From Rugamonas sp045984285 (GTDB taxonomy: Bacteria; Pseudomonadota; Gammaproteobacteria; Burkholderiales; Burkholderiaceae_D), in the NCBI RefSeq assembly GCF_045984285.3, contig NZ_JBJQIK030000002.1:682001-746000 (forward strand): a stretch of DNA of 64,000 bases, read 5' to 3'. Shown here one piece after another: positions 43,279 through 52,053 of this stretch (position 1 is its first letter; the number at the start of each line of letters is the position of its first letter). Position numbers and translations under genes: made by a program. The notes below the pieces were generated by a model, which was not told where the DNA came from, did no database searches, and saw only the letters and a list, made by a program, of their open reading frames with translations.

Positions 43279-44148
43279 TTACAGCGCGGCGGCAATCAGC
43301 CGTGCAGCGGAAGCCAGGATGTCCGGGCGCGAGTCGATCTTTTCCTGCTTGCGCACGGAGTACATGGCCGCCACCACCGGAGCGCGGCCCGGCGGCCAGA
43401 TGATGGCAATGTCGTTGTTGCTGCCATAGGCGCCGGCGCCGGTCTTGTCGCCCACCTTCCAGTCTTTCGGCAAGCCTGCACGGATCCGGTTGCCGCCGGT
43501 CGTATTCCCCACCAGCCATTCGAGCATCAGCTGGCGCTGCGCAGCGGGCAGGGCGTCGCCCAGCGCGATCTTGCGCAGCGATTGGGCCATGGCGCGCGGC
43601 GTGGTGCTGTCGCGCGGGTCGCCGGGAATCGCGGTATTCAGTTCGGTCTCCCAGCGGTCGAGGCGGAAGGCCTGGTCGCCGATGCTGCGCGCATAGGCCG
43701 TCACGTCGGCCGGGCCGCCCAGTTCCTTCATCAGCAGGTTGGCGGCGGCGTTGTCGCTGTAGCGCATGGTGGCATCGCACAGTTCCTGCACCGTCATGCC
43801 GTCGTCCAGGTGTTTTTCCGTGATCGGAACATGGGACACCATGTCGGCTTTGGTGTAGCGGATGCGCTTGGCCAGCAGGCCGGGCTGCGCCAGGCTTTTC
43901 TGCAGGATTGCCGCCGACAGCATCATCTTGAAGGTGCTGCACATCGCGAACGCTTCGTCGGCGCGGTAGCTGAATTCGCGGCCCGTGCCGGTGTCGATGG
44001 CATAAATGCCGAGGCGGCCGTCCAGCTCTTTCTCCAGCGCGGTAAAGGCGTCCTCGATTTTTCCGGGCACGGCGCCGTGCACAAAGCCGGGAACCAGTGG
44101 CAGGGCGGCGGCCGCCAGGACGAGGCGGCGCTTGGGTGAGACGGTCAT
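43279..44148 (-). CDS. Class A beta-lactamase
   Basis: A 289-residue exported enzyme with a twin-arginine-type signal (SPKRRLVLAAAALPLV). All class A motifs are present: Ser-x-x-Lys as STFK (Ser71 and Lys74 in native numbering), SDN in MRYSDNAAANLL, Glu166 equivalent in RWETELN, and KTG in GDKTGAGAYG. Cys70 precedes the nucleophile (Ambler 69), but the Ambler 238 position after KTG is Ala, so the disulfide of KPC/SME carbapenemases is absent. It hydrolyses penicillins and probably some cephalosporins; the exact spectrum cannot be read. No AmpR-type regulator is adjacent. The start at 44148 has GGAG five bases before it. Confidence 0.93.
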   Translation of the reverse strand: MTVSPKRRLVLAAAALPLVPGFVHGAVPGKIEDAFTALEKELDGRLGIYAIDTGTGREFSYRADEAFAMCSTFKMMLSAAILQKSLAQPGLLAKRIRYTKADMVSHVPITEKHLDDGMTVQELCDATMRYSDNAAANLLMKELGGPADVTAYARSIGDQAFRLDRWETELNTAIPGDPRDSTTPRAMAQSLRKIALGDALPAAQRQLMLEWLVGNTTGGNRIRAGLPKDWKVGDKTGAGAYGSNNDIAIIWPPGRAPVVAAMYSVRKQEKIDSRPDILASAARLIAAAL

Positions 44149-44211
44149 GAACACTCCTTCAGGTGGACAATGCGGGCGATTGTACCTGCGAAGAAGTGCG
44201 TGTGGAATGTT

Positions 44212-45081
44212 TTACAAACGCGCTGCGTTAAAGGTGTCGCACTGCGCGATGGTGCCGCCTTCCAGTCCGGTGCGGAACCAGCGCACGCGCTGCTCGGAGG
44301 AGCCGTGCGTGAAGGAATCCGGTACCACCTGGCCTTGCGACTGGCGCTGCAGCGCATCGTCCCCGATGGCTGTTGCGGCCTTCAGCGCGGCCTCCACATC
44401 GCCCTGTTCGAGGATCTGGCGCGAGCGGTTGGCGTGGTGCGCCCACAGTCCGGCAAAGCAGTCGGCCTGCAATTCGAGCTTCACGGAGAGCGCATTGCCC
44501 GCTTTCTGCGAGGCGCGCTGCTGCGCATTGTGCACCTGGTCGCTGATGCCCATCAGCTTCTGCACATGGTGGCCGACCTCATGCGCAATCACATAGGCCT
44601 GTGCGAATTCGCCGCTGACGCGGAAGCGCTCCTGCATCAGCTGGAAGAAGCTCAGGTCCAGGTAGACTTTCTGGTCCAGCGGGCAGTAGAAAGGCCCGGT
44701 GGCCGACTGGCCGGTGCCGCAGGCGGTGCCGGTGGCATTCTCGAACAGCACGAGACGCGGCGGCTGGTAGGCCTGGCCTTCCTGCCGGAACAGGGCGCCC
44801 CAGGTATCTTCCGTGTCGGCCAGCACCACGGACGCGAACTTGCCCATCTGGTCTTCCGGTTTGCTGGTGGGACCGTCGGCCTGCTGCTGCACCGGCACGC
44901 CGCCGCCGCTCATCAGGCTGAGCACCGTCGAGGGATTGATGCCGAACACATAGGATACGATCAGCGCCACGATCACGCCGCCGATGCCGATGGACCTGCC
45001 GCCGATGCCAAAACCGCCCCCGCCGCCGCCGCCGCGGCGGTCTTCCACATTATCGCTTTCCCGATTGCCTTCCCATTTCAT
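44212..45081 (-). CDS. Neutral zinc metallopeptidase, KPN_02809/YpfJ family
   Basis: A 289-residue protein. The N-terminus MKWEGNRESDNVEDRRG is followed by a Gly run and one membrane helix (IGGVIVALIVSYVFGINPST). The catalytic zinc site is HEVGHH in VIAHEVGHHVQKLMG, with a downstream Glu in the LQADCFAGLWAH segment. The C-terminal HGSSEQRVRWFRTGLEGG is a family signature. The start at 45081 matches the family. Its substrate is unknown. It is divergent from the LytS-type kinase at 45268. Confidence 0.9.
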   Translation of the reverse strand: MKWEGNRESDNVEDRRGGGGGGGFGIGGRSIGIGGVIVALIVSYVFGINPSTVLSLMSGGGVPVQQQADGPTSKPEDQMGKFASVVLADTEDTWGALFRQEGQAYQPPRLVLFENATGTACGTGQSATGPFYCPLDQKVYLDLSFFQLMQERFRVSGEFAQAYVIAHEVGHHVQKLMGISDQVHNAQQRASQKAGNALSVKLELQADCFAGLWAHHANRSRQILEQGDVEAALKAATAIGDDALQRQSQGQVVPDSFTHGSSEQRVRWFRTGLEGGTIAQCDTFNAARL

Positions 45082-45202
45082 GCCGCACTCCTTTTTTGTG
45101 GTTTTTTTGACTATACGTGGAACGGCTGGCGGATGGCGCACGCGCCCATTTCATCGCGCGGAAACCGGGCTTCGTCGGCGCGCCGTGGATTTCGTCGTAA
45201 AA

Positions 45203-45219
45203 CCGCCAGCGGCTGGCGG
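45203..45219. repeat. 17-base palindrome between the zinc peptidase and kinase genes
   Basis: CCGCCAGCGGCTGGCGG is symmetric around a central G. It lies 48 bases before the kinase start. It could be an operator, but no partner protein is evident. Confidence 0.4.
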
Positions 45220-45267
45220 CGATCTGCTATCGTCACTTCCAATCCGTATCCCTTCAAGGAAATAATT

Positions 45268-46542
45268 GTGATCACTGGAGCCTTTTACCTCTTCCGCCTG
45301 GCGCTGGCCTGGACGCTCGTCTATATGGCGGCTTCGATTACGCTGATCAAACTCATTTTCGACGACGGCGACCAGATTGAAGGCGGCTGGGTCGTGTTCG
45401 GCGGCTTTGTGCTGGTTAGCTATGTGATCGTGGTGGCCTTCTCGCACCTGCGGCGCGTGCACCTGATTGCCGGCCGCTTCAACAGCAGCACCGTATCCAG
45501 CCGCCAGCGGCGCCAGATCGAAGTGCCGTTCGAGGCCGGCGAAGCCTTCGATATGGTGGACGCGGCGATCCGCGAACTGCCCGGCAGCGACCAGGTGGAC
45601 AGCGCCCGCGACAGCCTGCAGGTGAGGGCCCGTGTGCGCCGCATCGATCCCTATGCGGCTGAAAGCGGCGGCATGCGCCTGGCCCGCCTGCTGGGCGTTA
45701 GCCGCAACCAGATCCTGGCCATGGTCACGCCGAACGACGGCGCGGGCAGCCTCATGCTGATCTGCGAACCGGCCCGTCCTGCCTGGACCGACTGGTTCCT
45801 GGTGGATGATGGCACCAACCTCGAAAACGCGGAAGCCATCACGCGTTCGCTGACCCGCCGCGTGGCCCAGCGCCGCCGCAGCGAGCAGGCCGACGTGAAG
45901 GAAGCCGTCACCGAGAAGGAGCTGACGGTGGCCAAACTGAACCTGCTGCATGCCCAGGTGGAGCCGCACTTCCTGTACAACACCCTGGCCAGCGCGCAGA
46001 TCCTGACCCGCAGCGACCCGGCCCGCGCCGATGAAATGCTGGGCAACCTGATCCTCTACCTGCGCCATTCGATGCCGCGCACCGAGGACGCGCTGTCCAC
46101 CATCGGCGCGGAGCTGGAACGGGCGCGCGCCTACCTGGACATCCTGAAGATCCGCATGGGATCACGCCTGATGCCGCAGATCCAGGTGCCGGCCAACCTG
46201 CTGTCCGTGCCTTTCCCGACCATGATGCTGCAGACGCTGGTGGAAAACGCCATCAAGCACGGGCTGGAACCGAAGCCGGGCGGCGGCACGATCTGGATCT
46301 TTGCCGCGGCCACCAGCGGCACCGTTTCCGTGACCGTGGCCGACGACGGGCGCGGCTTCAGCCAGGATGGCGGCGGCACCGGCATCGGCCTGCGCAATGT
46401 GCGGGAACGCCTGAACCTGATCTACGGCGCGGGCGCCTCGCTGTCCATCGTGTCCAACTTCCCGGAAGGCGTGGCGGCAACCATTACCGTGCCCGCCATC
46501 GGCGTGGACCAGCCGCAGAAGGAAAGCGCGAACCATGTCTGA
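45268..46542 (+). CDS. LytS-type membrane histidine kinase
   Basis: A 424-residue kinase with a GTG start. Two N-terminal membrane helices (GAFYLFRLALAWTLVYMAAS and WVVFGGFVLVSYVIVVAFS) are followed by a cytoplasmic region of unknown fold (about 70-205). A coiled coil then leads to the His_kinase domain with the phosphoacceptor in VEPHFLYNTLA (about 233). The HATPase part has LVENAIKHGLE, VTVADDGRGFS and GIGLRNVRERL. The 3' end overlaps the LytTR regulator by 8 bases, so the pair is one two-component system. Confidence 0.9.
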   Translation: MITGAFYLFRLALAWTLVYMAASITLIKLIFDDGDQIEGGWVVFGGFVLVSYVIVVAFSHLRRVHLIAGRFNSSTVSSRQRRQIEVPFEAGEAFDMVDAAIRELPGSDQVDSARDSLQVRARVRRIDPYAAESGGMRLARLLGVSRNQILAMVTPNDGAGSLMLICEPARPAWTDWFLVDDGTNLENAEAITRSLTRRVAQRRRSEQADVKEAVTEKELTVAKLNLLHAQVEPHFLYNTLASAQILTRSDPARADEMLGNLILYLRHSMPRTEDALSTIGAELERARAYLDILKIRMGSRLMPQIQVPANLLSVPFPTMMLQTLVENAIKHGLEPKPGGGTIWIFAAATSGTVSVTVADDGRGFSQDGGGTGIGLRNVRERLNLIYGAGASLSIVSNFPEGVAATITVPAIGVDQPQKESANHV

Positions 46543-47311
46543 ACTGCGCTGCATCATTGCGGAGGACGAATCGCTGCTGCGCGACGCGCTGATGACGGAG
46601 CTGCGCGCCGCCTGGCCGGAACTGGATATCGTGGCGGCCTGCGAAGACGGCGGCAGCGCGCTGGAAGAAATCAGCCAGCAGCAGCCGGACGTGGTCTTCC
46701 TCGACATTCGCATGCCCGGCATGAGCGGCATGGACGTGGCGCAGGCCATGCTGGAGCAGGGCCTGCGCGCGCAGATCGTGTTCGTTACGGCCTACGACCA
46801 GTACGCGATCGACGCTTTCGAGAAAGGCGCGGTGGACTACCTGCTCAAACCCGTCACCCGCGAACGGCTGGCGGCCACTGTGCAGCGCCTGAAGGAACGC
46901 GCGGCGCGCGGCAGCGCCCAGCCTGCGGCGCTGGCGGAACTGCTGCAGCAGCTGAACGCCACGCTGAAGCCGGCCAGCAAGGCGCCCGCGCTGACCTGGC
47001 TCACCGCCAGTTCAGGCAACGATACGCGCCTGATCATGATCGACGATGTGTGCTACTTCCGTTCGGATAACAAGTACACGGTGGTGATGACGGCGGAAGG
47101 GGAGGCGCTGCTGCGCAAGCCGATCTGCGAACTGCTGACGGTGCTGAACCCGGACATCTTCAAGCAGATTCACCGCTCCACCATCGTCAACCTGAAGGCG
47201 GTTTCCGCCATCACGCGCGACGAATTCGGCAAGGGGGTGCTGCGCCTGCGCAACCGGCCGGAGACGCTGCAGGTCAGCCAGCCCTTCATGACCCAGTTCA
47301 GGAATATGTAG
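46535..47311 (+). CDS. LytTR response regulator
   Basis: A 258-residue regulator. The receiver (1-120) has the phosphoacceptor Asp in VVFLDIRMPGMSG and Lys in DYLLKPVTRERL. The LytTR DNA-binding domain spans about 155-255 (VCYFRSDNKYTVVM and FKQIHRSTIVNLKAV). It overlaps its kinase by 8 bases. Its 3' end overlaps that of the convergent second LytTR regulator by 14 bases. The regulon is unknown. Confidence 0.93.
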   Translation: MSELRCIIAEDESLLRDALMTELRAAWPELDIVAACEDGGSALEEISQQQPDVVFLDIRMPGMSGMDVAQAMLEQGLRAQIVFVTAYDQYAIDAFEKGAVDYLLKPVTRERLAATVQRLKERAARGSAQPAALAELLQQLNATLKPASKAPALTWLTASSGNDTRLIMIDDVCYFRSDNKYTVVMTAEGEALLRKPICELLTVLNPDIFKQIHRSTIVNLKAVSAITRDEFGKGVLRLRNRPETLQVSQPFMTQFRNM

Positions 47312-48041
47312 CCGGTTTGTCGAGCAGGGCGCGCAGCTGCCGGATATAGGTGCGGCTGGCGCGCAGCGGGGTGCCGTCCTGGAGGCGCAGCAAGGCGTCC
47401 TGGTTGCTCAGGCAGCGCATTTCGCTGAGCTGGGAAATGCGCACGATGGCCGAACGGTGCACCCGCACGAATTCCGCGGGATCGAGCTGGCCGGCCAGCC
47501 TTTGCAGTGATTCGCGCACCATGAAGCGCTTGCCCGCAGCGTGCAGCACCGCATAGTCGCCATCGGCCTCGATCCAGCTGATGTCCACCGTGCGCACGAA
47601 CACCTGTTTGGCGCCGACCCGCACCGTGAACATCTGCGTATAGGTCTCCTTCGGGGCGCCCGCCAGCGAGGGTCGGCGGTAGGGCAGGGCGCGGTGCGCG
47701 CGCTCCAGCGCTTCCTCGAAGCGGTCATCGTCGATCGGCTTGAGCAGGTAGTCGACGACGTCCAGCGAAAACGCCTGCAAGGCAAACTGGTCGTATGCCG
47801 TGAGCAGGATCGCCATCGGCCGCTCCTCAGGCTTGAGCGCGGACAGGACTTTCAGCCCATCCATGCCCGGCATCTCGATGTCGATCAGCACCAGGTCAGG
47901 CCGACATTGCGGAATCCCTTCCAGCGCCGCCAGTCCATCCGCAAAGTCGGCCACCACTTCGATGCCGCGCCGTTCCTCCAGCCGGGCGCGCACGCCGCTG
48001 CGCGCCAGCGGTTCGTCGTCGATGATCGCAACGCGCATCAT
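47298..48041 (-). CDS. LytTR response regulator, second system
   Basis: A 247-residue protein of the same build as the one at 46535: receiver with Asp in LVLIDIEMPGMDGL and Lys in DYLLKPIDDDRF, then LytTR about 140-240 (FVRVHRSAIVRISQLSEM). The tandem ATG at 48041/48038 overlaps the TGA of its kinase. Similarity between the two regulators suggests duplication followed by inversion or independent recruitment. Confidence 0.93.
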   Translation of the reverse strand: MMRVAIIDDEPLARSGVRARLEERRGIEVVADFADGLAALEGIPQCRPDLVLIDIEMPGMDGLKVLSALKPEERPMAILLTAYDQFALQAFSLDVVDYLLKPIDDDRFEEALERAHRALPYRRPSLAGAPKETYTQMFTVRVGAKQVFVRTVDISWIEADGDYAVLHAAGKRFMVRESLQRLAGQLDPAEFVRVHRSAIVRISQLSEMRCLSNQDALLRLQDGTPLRASRTYIRQLRALLDKPATYS

Positions 48042-49159
48042 GCGGCCCTTACCATGTCTGCGTACTGGGCCTGCCGCAATGGCAGGACGATGCGGACCGA
48101 GTAGCCGCCATCCGCGCCGCGTCCATGGCTGAACTCATGCTGGCCGGGGTACAGCCTGGCCAGCCGCTCGGCGATATTGGCCAGGCCGATGCCTTTTTCG
48201 CCGCCTGATTCGGCCTCGCCCGCGCCGTCGTTATCCACACGGATGACGAGCGTATTCCCTTCGCATTCGAGGTAGAGCGCGAGCCGGCCTGTGCCCTGGA
48301 TGCGCGCTATGCCATGGCGGATGGCGTTTTCGATCAGCGGCTGCAGGATGAGGTAGGGCACCATGGCGTTCAGTACCCGCGGGCCGATGCGCGTATCCAC
48401 CTGCAGCCGCTCGCCGAGGCGGGCCTTCTCGATATTGAGGTAGGTATCGGTCAGCGCCAGTTCTTCGGCCAGCGAGTGTTCGTGCTTGCCGTTTTCTTCC
48501 AGCGTGGCGCGCAGGAATTCAGCCAGCCGCGTCACCATGCGCGTCGCTTCGCGGTTGCGCTGCGATACGATCAGGGCCGAGATGGCGTTCAGGGTGTTGA
48601 ACAGGAAATGCGGATGCAGCTGGTAGCGCAGCGCGTGCAGCTCCGCATCGCGCGCGGCCAGCTGCGCCTGCGCCATGTCGAGCTGCGAGCGGCCCAGCGC
48701 CACATAATACGCGGCGCCCGTATGCACGGCGCAGAAGCCGAGCAGCGCGAGCCAGCAGCCGTCGAGTCCCCGGTACAGGTTCTGCCAATAGTAGGTTGGA
48801 TGCAAGCCCAGTTCGACGGCGAGCACCTGCGCCATAACACTGTTCACCAGCGTCATGGCGTAGGTGGCGGCCAGCAGGATCAGCAAGGTGCGCGGCCAGC
48901 TATATTCGCGCCGCCACATCCAGCGCTGGATCATCACCAGGGGGAACAGCCAGACCAGGTCGCTGCACAGGAACATGGCCCTGAACAGCAGGGAGTAGCC
49001 ATGCCCGTATTCCGGCAGGCTGAGAACGGCCATGCAGGCGGCCATCGCCAGCGCCGCCAGCATCGGCAGGGAACGCGGCACCGCTGCCAGGTCGATACGC
49101 GGCGCGGCAATCGTGATGGGCGACGATGGCATGATGGGTAATTTACGTGAAAGAGCCAT
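48038..49159 (-). CDS. LytS-type membrane histidine kinase, second system
   Basis: A 373-residue kinase with an N-terminal membrane domain of about five helices (LAALAMAACMAVLSL, LVWLFPLVMIQRWM, LLILLAATYAMTLVNSVMA, LALLGFCAVHTGAAYYVAL). The phosphoacceptor lies in LHPHFLFNTLNAI (about 198), and the HATPase has LIENAIRHGIA, VDNDGAGEA and GIGLANIAERL. It is translationally coupled to the LytTR regulator by ATGA. An NTF2-like gene ends 11 bases upstream and may be in the same operon. Confidence 0.9.
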   Translation of the reverse strand: MALSRKLPIMPSSPITIAAPRIDLAAVPRSLPMLAALAMAACMAVLSLPEYGHGYSLLFRAMFLCSDLVWLFPLVMIQRWMWRREYSWPRTLLILLAATYAMTLVNSVMAQVLAVELGLHPTYYWQNLYRGLDGCWLALLGFCAVHTGAAYYVALGRSQLDMAQAQLAARDAELHALRYQLHPHFLFNTLNAISALIVSQRNREATRMVTRLAEFLRATLEENGKHEHSLAEELALTDTYLNIEKARLGERLQVDTRIGPRVLNAMVPYLILQPLIENAIRHGIARIQGTGRLALYLECEGNTLVIRVDNDGAGEAESGGEKGIGLANIAERLARLYPGQHEFSHGRGADGGYSVRIVLPLRQAQYADMVRAA

Positions 49160-49170
49160 TCTAGCGTCCC

Positions 49171-49647
49171 TCAGCGGCCGATGGAAAATACCATCGAGCT
49201 GATTTTCCAGCCCTGTTCCGTGCGCACCACATGCCAGGATTCGGCGCCCCGGTTGGTGACCTTGCCGTCTTCGAGGAAGTCGAAATCGAAATACACCGTG
49301 CCAATGTAACCGTTGGTATGAATCCGGACGTTGTAGAATTTTTCTTCGACCGGCAGCTTGCTCTCGCCGATGAATTTCACGAAGCCCTTGTAACTGGACG
49401 GGCGCACGCGCGGCATGTCGGCGTGTTTCGCCTTCGCCGCCGCAAACTCCTGGTCATCCAGCACGGTGAGCCAGCTGTTGTTCTCGGGGAGGAAGAGGGC
49501 TCCCAGCGCGGCGGCGTCCTTGTCGATGATATTGCGCTGGAATTGCTGCACCAGCTGCTCGATTTCGCGCACCGGTTCCGCCTGCGCGGCAGCCGCGCAG
49601 CCGAGATGAAGCATGCCCGCAATGAGCAGGCTTGCAAAATATTTCAT
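49171..49647 (-). CDS. Secreted NTF2/SnoaL-like protein
   Basis: A 158-residue protein with a signal peptide (MKYFASLLIAGMLHLGCAAA), possibly a lipoprotein because LHLGC could serve as lipobox. The mature part has the cone-shaped NTF2-like pattern: EIEQLVQQFQRNIIDKDAAA at the start and ESWHVVRTEQGWKISSMVFS at the end. This fold serves varied enzymes and binding proteins. It lies 11 bases before a LytS-type kinase and may supply that kinase's extracytoplasmic signal; this is inference. Confidence 0.75.
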   Translation of the reverse strand: MKYFASLLIAGMLHLGCAAAAQAEPVREIEQLVQQFQRNIIDKDAAALGALFLPENNSWLTVLDDQEFAAAKAKHADMPRVRPSSYKGFVKFIGESKLPVEEKFYNVRIHTNGYIGTVYFDFDFLEDGKVTNRGAESWHVVRTEQGWKISSMVFSIGR

Positions 49648-49762
49648 TATTATTCTCCGATAGTGTCAGGAGCTTCCGACTCTATTGGAGGCGCTTTCGC
49701 GCAGCCACCCCGCTGCGCCAGGCCGTGCAGCAGCTGCGCCGAACCGGTTGGCCGTGTGGCGC

Positions 49763-50713
49763 TCAGCCGACGACGTTGTTCGGCTGGCCGCGCCCGAAAG
49801 CTTCCACGTTGTCGATCAGCTGGTCGGCCAGGGTCTGCATGGCCTGGGTGCTGGCCCACGCGGAATGGGGCGTGAGCAGGAAGTTGGGCAGGCGCAGGTT
49901 CAGCAGCACATGGTCTTCGGGCGGCGGTTCCTGCGTCAGCACGTCGAAACCGGCGCCAGCGATGGTGTTGGCGATCAGCGCGTCGGCCAGCGCCGCTTCG
50001 TCCACCAGGCCGCCGCGTGCGGTGTTGATCAGGATGGCCGAGGGTTTCATGCGTTTCAGTTCGGCCGCGCCGATGATATTGCGCGTCTTGTCGTTCAGCG
50101 GGGCGTGCAGGCTGAGCACATCCGAGGTTTCCAGCAGCTCGTCGAAGCTCACGTTGCGCACCAGCGGGTCGTGGGCCGGGGTGCGCGTATGGACCACGAT
50201 TTCCATGCCGAAGGCCTGGGCCAGCTGCGCCACGCCCTTGCCCAGCGCGCCATAGCCCAGCAGGCCGAGGCGGCTGCCGTGCAGGTCGCGGATAGGGTGG
50301 TGGAACAGGCAGAAACGGGGCGATTTCTGCCACAGCCCCGCCTCGATGTCGGCGCGGTAGGCCAGCAGGTTGCGGCGCAGCGCGAGAATCAGCGCGAAGG
50401 TGTGCTCGGGCAGCGCTGCATAAGCGTAGTTGCGGATGTTCGACACCACGATGCCATGCTGCTTCGCGGCGTCCAGGTCGATGATGTCGGTGCCGGTGGC
50501 GGCCACCGCGATCAGTTTCAGTTCCGGCAGCCGGGCCAGCGCGTCCGCGCGCAGGGGCACCTTGTTGGTGATGGCGATGGTGGCGCCGCGCAGGCGTTCG
50601 ACGGCTTCGGCCTCCGTGCTGGCGGCGTATTCGGTCCATTCGTGCCCGAACACGGGGCGGCGCACATTGGCGATCAGGCTGTCGCGGTCCAGGAAAACGA
50701 TCTTGTGGCTCAT
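49763..50713 (-). CDS. D-2-hydroxyacid dehydrogenase
   Basis: A 316-residue NAD(P)-dependent enzyme. The Rossmann motif is GLLGYGALGKGVAQLA (about 148-163), with the catalytic Arg in INTARGGLVDE, Glu in DVLTQEPP and His in LTPHSAWAS. The length and motifs fit glycerate or hydroxypyruvate reductases of the D-isomer family. The start at 50713 overlaps the TGA of the LysR gene just upstream (ATGA), so regulator and enzyme are translated together. The substrate is unknown. Confidence 0.9.
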   Translation of the reverse strand: MSHKIVFLDRDSLIANVRRPVFGHEWTEYAASTEAEAVERLRGATIAITNKVPLRADALARLPELKLIAVAATGTDIIDLDAAKQHGIVVSNIRNYAYAALPEHTFALILALRRNLLAYRADIEAGLWQKSPRFCLFHHPIRDLHGSRLGLLGYGALGKGVAQLAQAFGMEIVVHTRTPAHDPLVRNVSFDELLETSDVLSLHAPLNDKTRNIIGAAELKRMKPSAILINTARGGLVDEAALADALIANTIAGAGFDVLTQEPPPEDHVLLNLRLPNFLLTPHSAWASTQAMQTLADQLIDNVEAFGRGQPNNVVG

Positions 50714-51660
50714 ATGGCGGCCTCCGGTACAAGTGGCTGGGCGGCAGGCGCGCGCATGCGCATGCCGGGATGGTTGGCAAGCAGTTCGGACACCCATTCG
50801 ACGAACACGCGCACCTTGGCCGACAGGTGGCGGTTCTGCGGGTAGACCACATGGATCGGCAGCGGGTCCGTCACCCAGTCCGGCAGCAGGCGCACCATGC
50901 TGCCGTCAGCGACATATTTGTCCAGCAGGTAGTCCGTCATCTGGATCACGCCCAGGCCGGACAGGCCCGCCACCACATAGGCGTTGGAGTCGTTCAGCGC
51001 AATCACGCCCGGCATCGGCACCTGGATGCGTTCGCCGTCCCGCGTAAAGTCCCAGTCGTAGATCTTGCCGGTCTTGGCCGAGAAGTAGTTGACGCAGCGG
51101 TGGTTCACCAGCTCGCGCGGGTGGGTGGGCGTGCCGAAGCGCGCAAGGTAGCCGGGGGAGGCGGCGGTGAAAAAATTGACCACGCCGATGCGGCGCGCGA
51201 TCAGGGTGGAATCGCCCAGCGCGCCGCCGCGCACGGCACAGTCCACGCCTTCCTCGATCAGGTCCACCGGGCGGTCGCTGCTGCCCAGTTCAAGCTGGAT
51301 ATCGGGATAGCGTTCGAAGAAATCGGGCAGGGCGGGCACCAGGATTTCGCTGGAAAAACCGGTCGGCGCATCCACCCGCAGCCGCCCGCTGGGGCTGAGC
51401 CGGGTGCGCGACAGCGATTCCTCGGCCTCGCGCACATCGGCCAGGATGCGCAGGCAGCGCTCGTAATAGGCGGCGCCGTCGGCCGTGACCGACACATGGC
51501 GCGTGGTGCGGTGCAGCAGCTTGACGGAAAGCGCCGTCTCCAGGCCCTGTATCAGAGTGGAAACCGTGGCCTTGGGCAGCTGCAGCACCTCGGCGGCGCG
51601 TGTGAAGCCCCCGGCGTCCACCACCTGCACAAACACCTCCATCGCCTGCAATTTGTTCAT
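50710..51660 (-). CDS. LysR family transcriptional regulator
   Basis: A 316-residue regulator with an N-terminal winged helix (MNKLQAMEVFVQVVDAGGFT, then RAAEVLQLPKATVSTLIQGLE) and a two-lobed effector domain (RLRVDAPTGFSSEILVPALP and following). It sits upstream of, and coupled to, the D-2-hydroxyacid dehydrogenase and is divergent from the 51829 gene. It resembles the DmlR/PA-type LysR regulators of oxidoreductases. The ligand is unknown. Confidence 0.92.
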   Translation of the reverse strand: MNKLQAMEVFVQVVDAGGFTRAAEVLQLPKATVSTLIQGLETALSVKLLHRTTRHVSVTADGAAYYERCLRILADVREAEESLSRTRLSPSGRLRVDAPTGFSSEILVPALPDFFERYPDIQLELGSSDRPVDLIEEGVDCAVRGGALGDSTLIARRIGVVNFFTAASPGYLARFGTPTHPRELVNHRCVNYFSAKTGKIYDWDFTRDGERIQVPMPGVIALNDSNAYVVAGLSGLGVIQMTDYLLDKYVADGSMVRLLPDWVTDPLPIHVVYPQNRHLSAKVRVFVEWVSELLANHPGMRMRAPAAQPLVPEAAI

Positions 51661-51828
51661 CCGCCTGCGCCCTTTGCTCGTCCAAACCCTGTCACCCAGT
51701 TGTCATTGTTCCGAATTCTGAACAATGATTTCGCCGTTAGCGTATTTATCAGATTGTAGAACAAGTCTATAGTTGACGCACTGCATCAAGGTAAATGCAA
51801 CTTTTTAGCGGCACAACAGGAGTTTGAG

Positions 51829-52053
51829 ATGAAACATCGTGATGGAATCTTTGCAACGGTAGCAGTGGCGCTCAGCTCGCTCGCGCTGGCGGGCATGGTG
51901 TACACCGATGAGTTCTCCCAGGCGGCAAGCGTGGAAGCCCGGGGCTTTGACGCGCTGCGCACCGAAGTGCTGCGCGGCGCTCAGTCGGCCAAACCGCAGT
52001 CGGCCCTGAAAGTGCTGACCGCCGACGCCGGCGAAAAGGTGGCCCAGCAATGA
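51829..52053 (+). CDS. Small exported protein coupled to the 52050 hydrolase-like gene
   Basis: A 74-residue protein. The N-terminus MKHRDGIFATVAVALSSLAL forms a signal peptide or membrane anchor, and the remaining 50 residues are charged and helical (SVEARGFDALRTEVLRGAQ). No family is recognised. ACAGGAG precedes the ATG. Its TGA overlaps the next gene's ATG (52050-52053), so the two are translationally coupled. Confidence 0.7.
   Translation: MKHRDGIFATVAVALSSLALAGMVYTDEFSQAASVEARGFDALRTEVLRGAQSAKPQSALKVLTADAGEKVAQQ

Noticed and set aside
44170..45267. N-terminal extension of the 45268 kinase
   Set aside because: The upstream frame is antisense to the zinc metallopeptidase and resembles a shadow. 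The GTG at 45268 has a ribosome site and starts the membrane helix.
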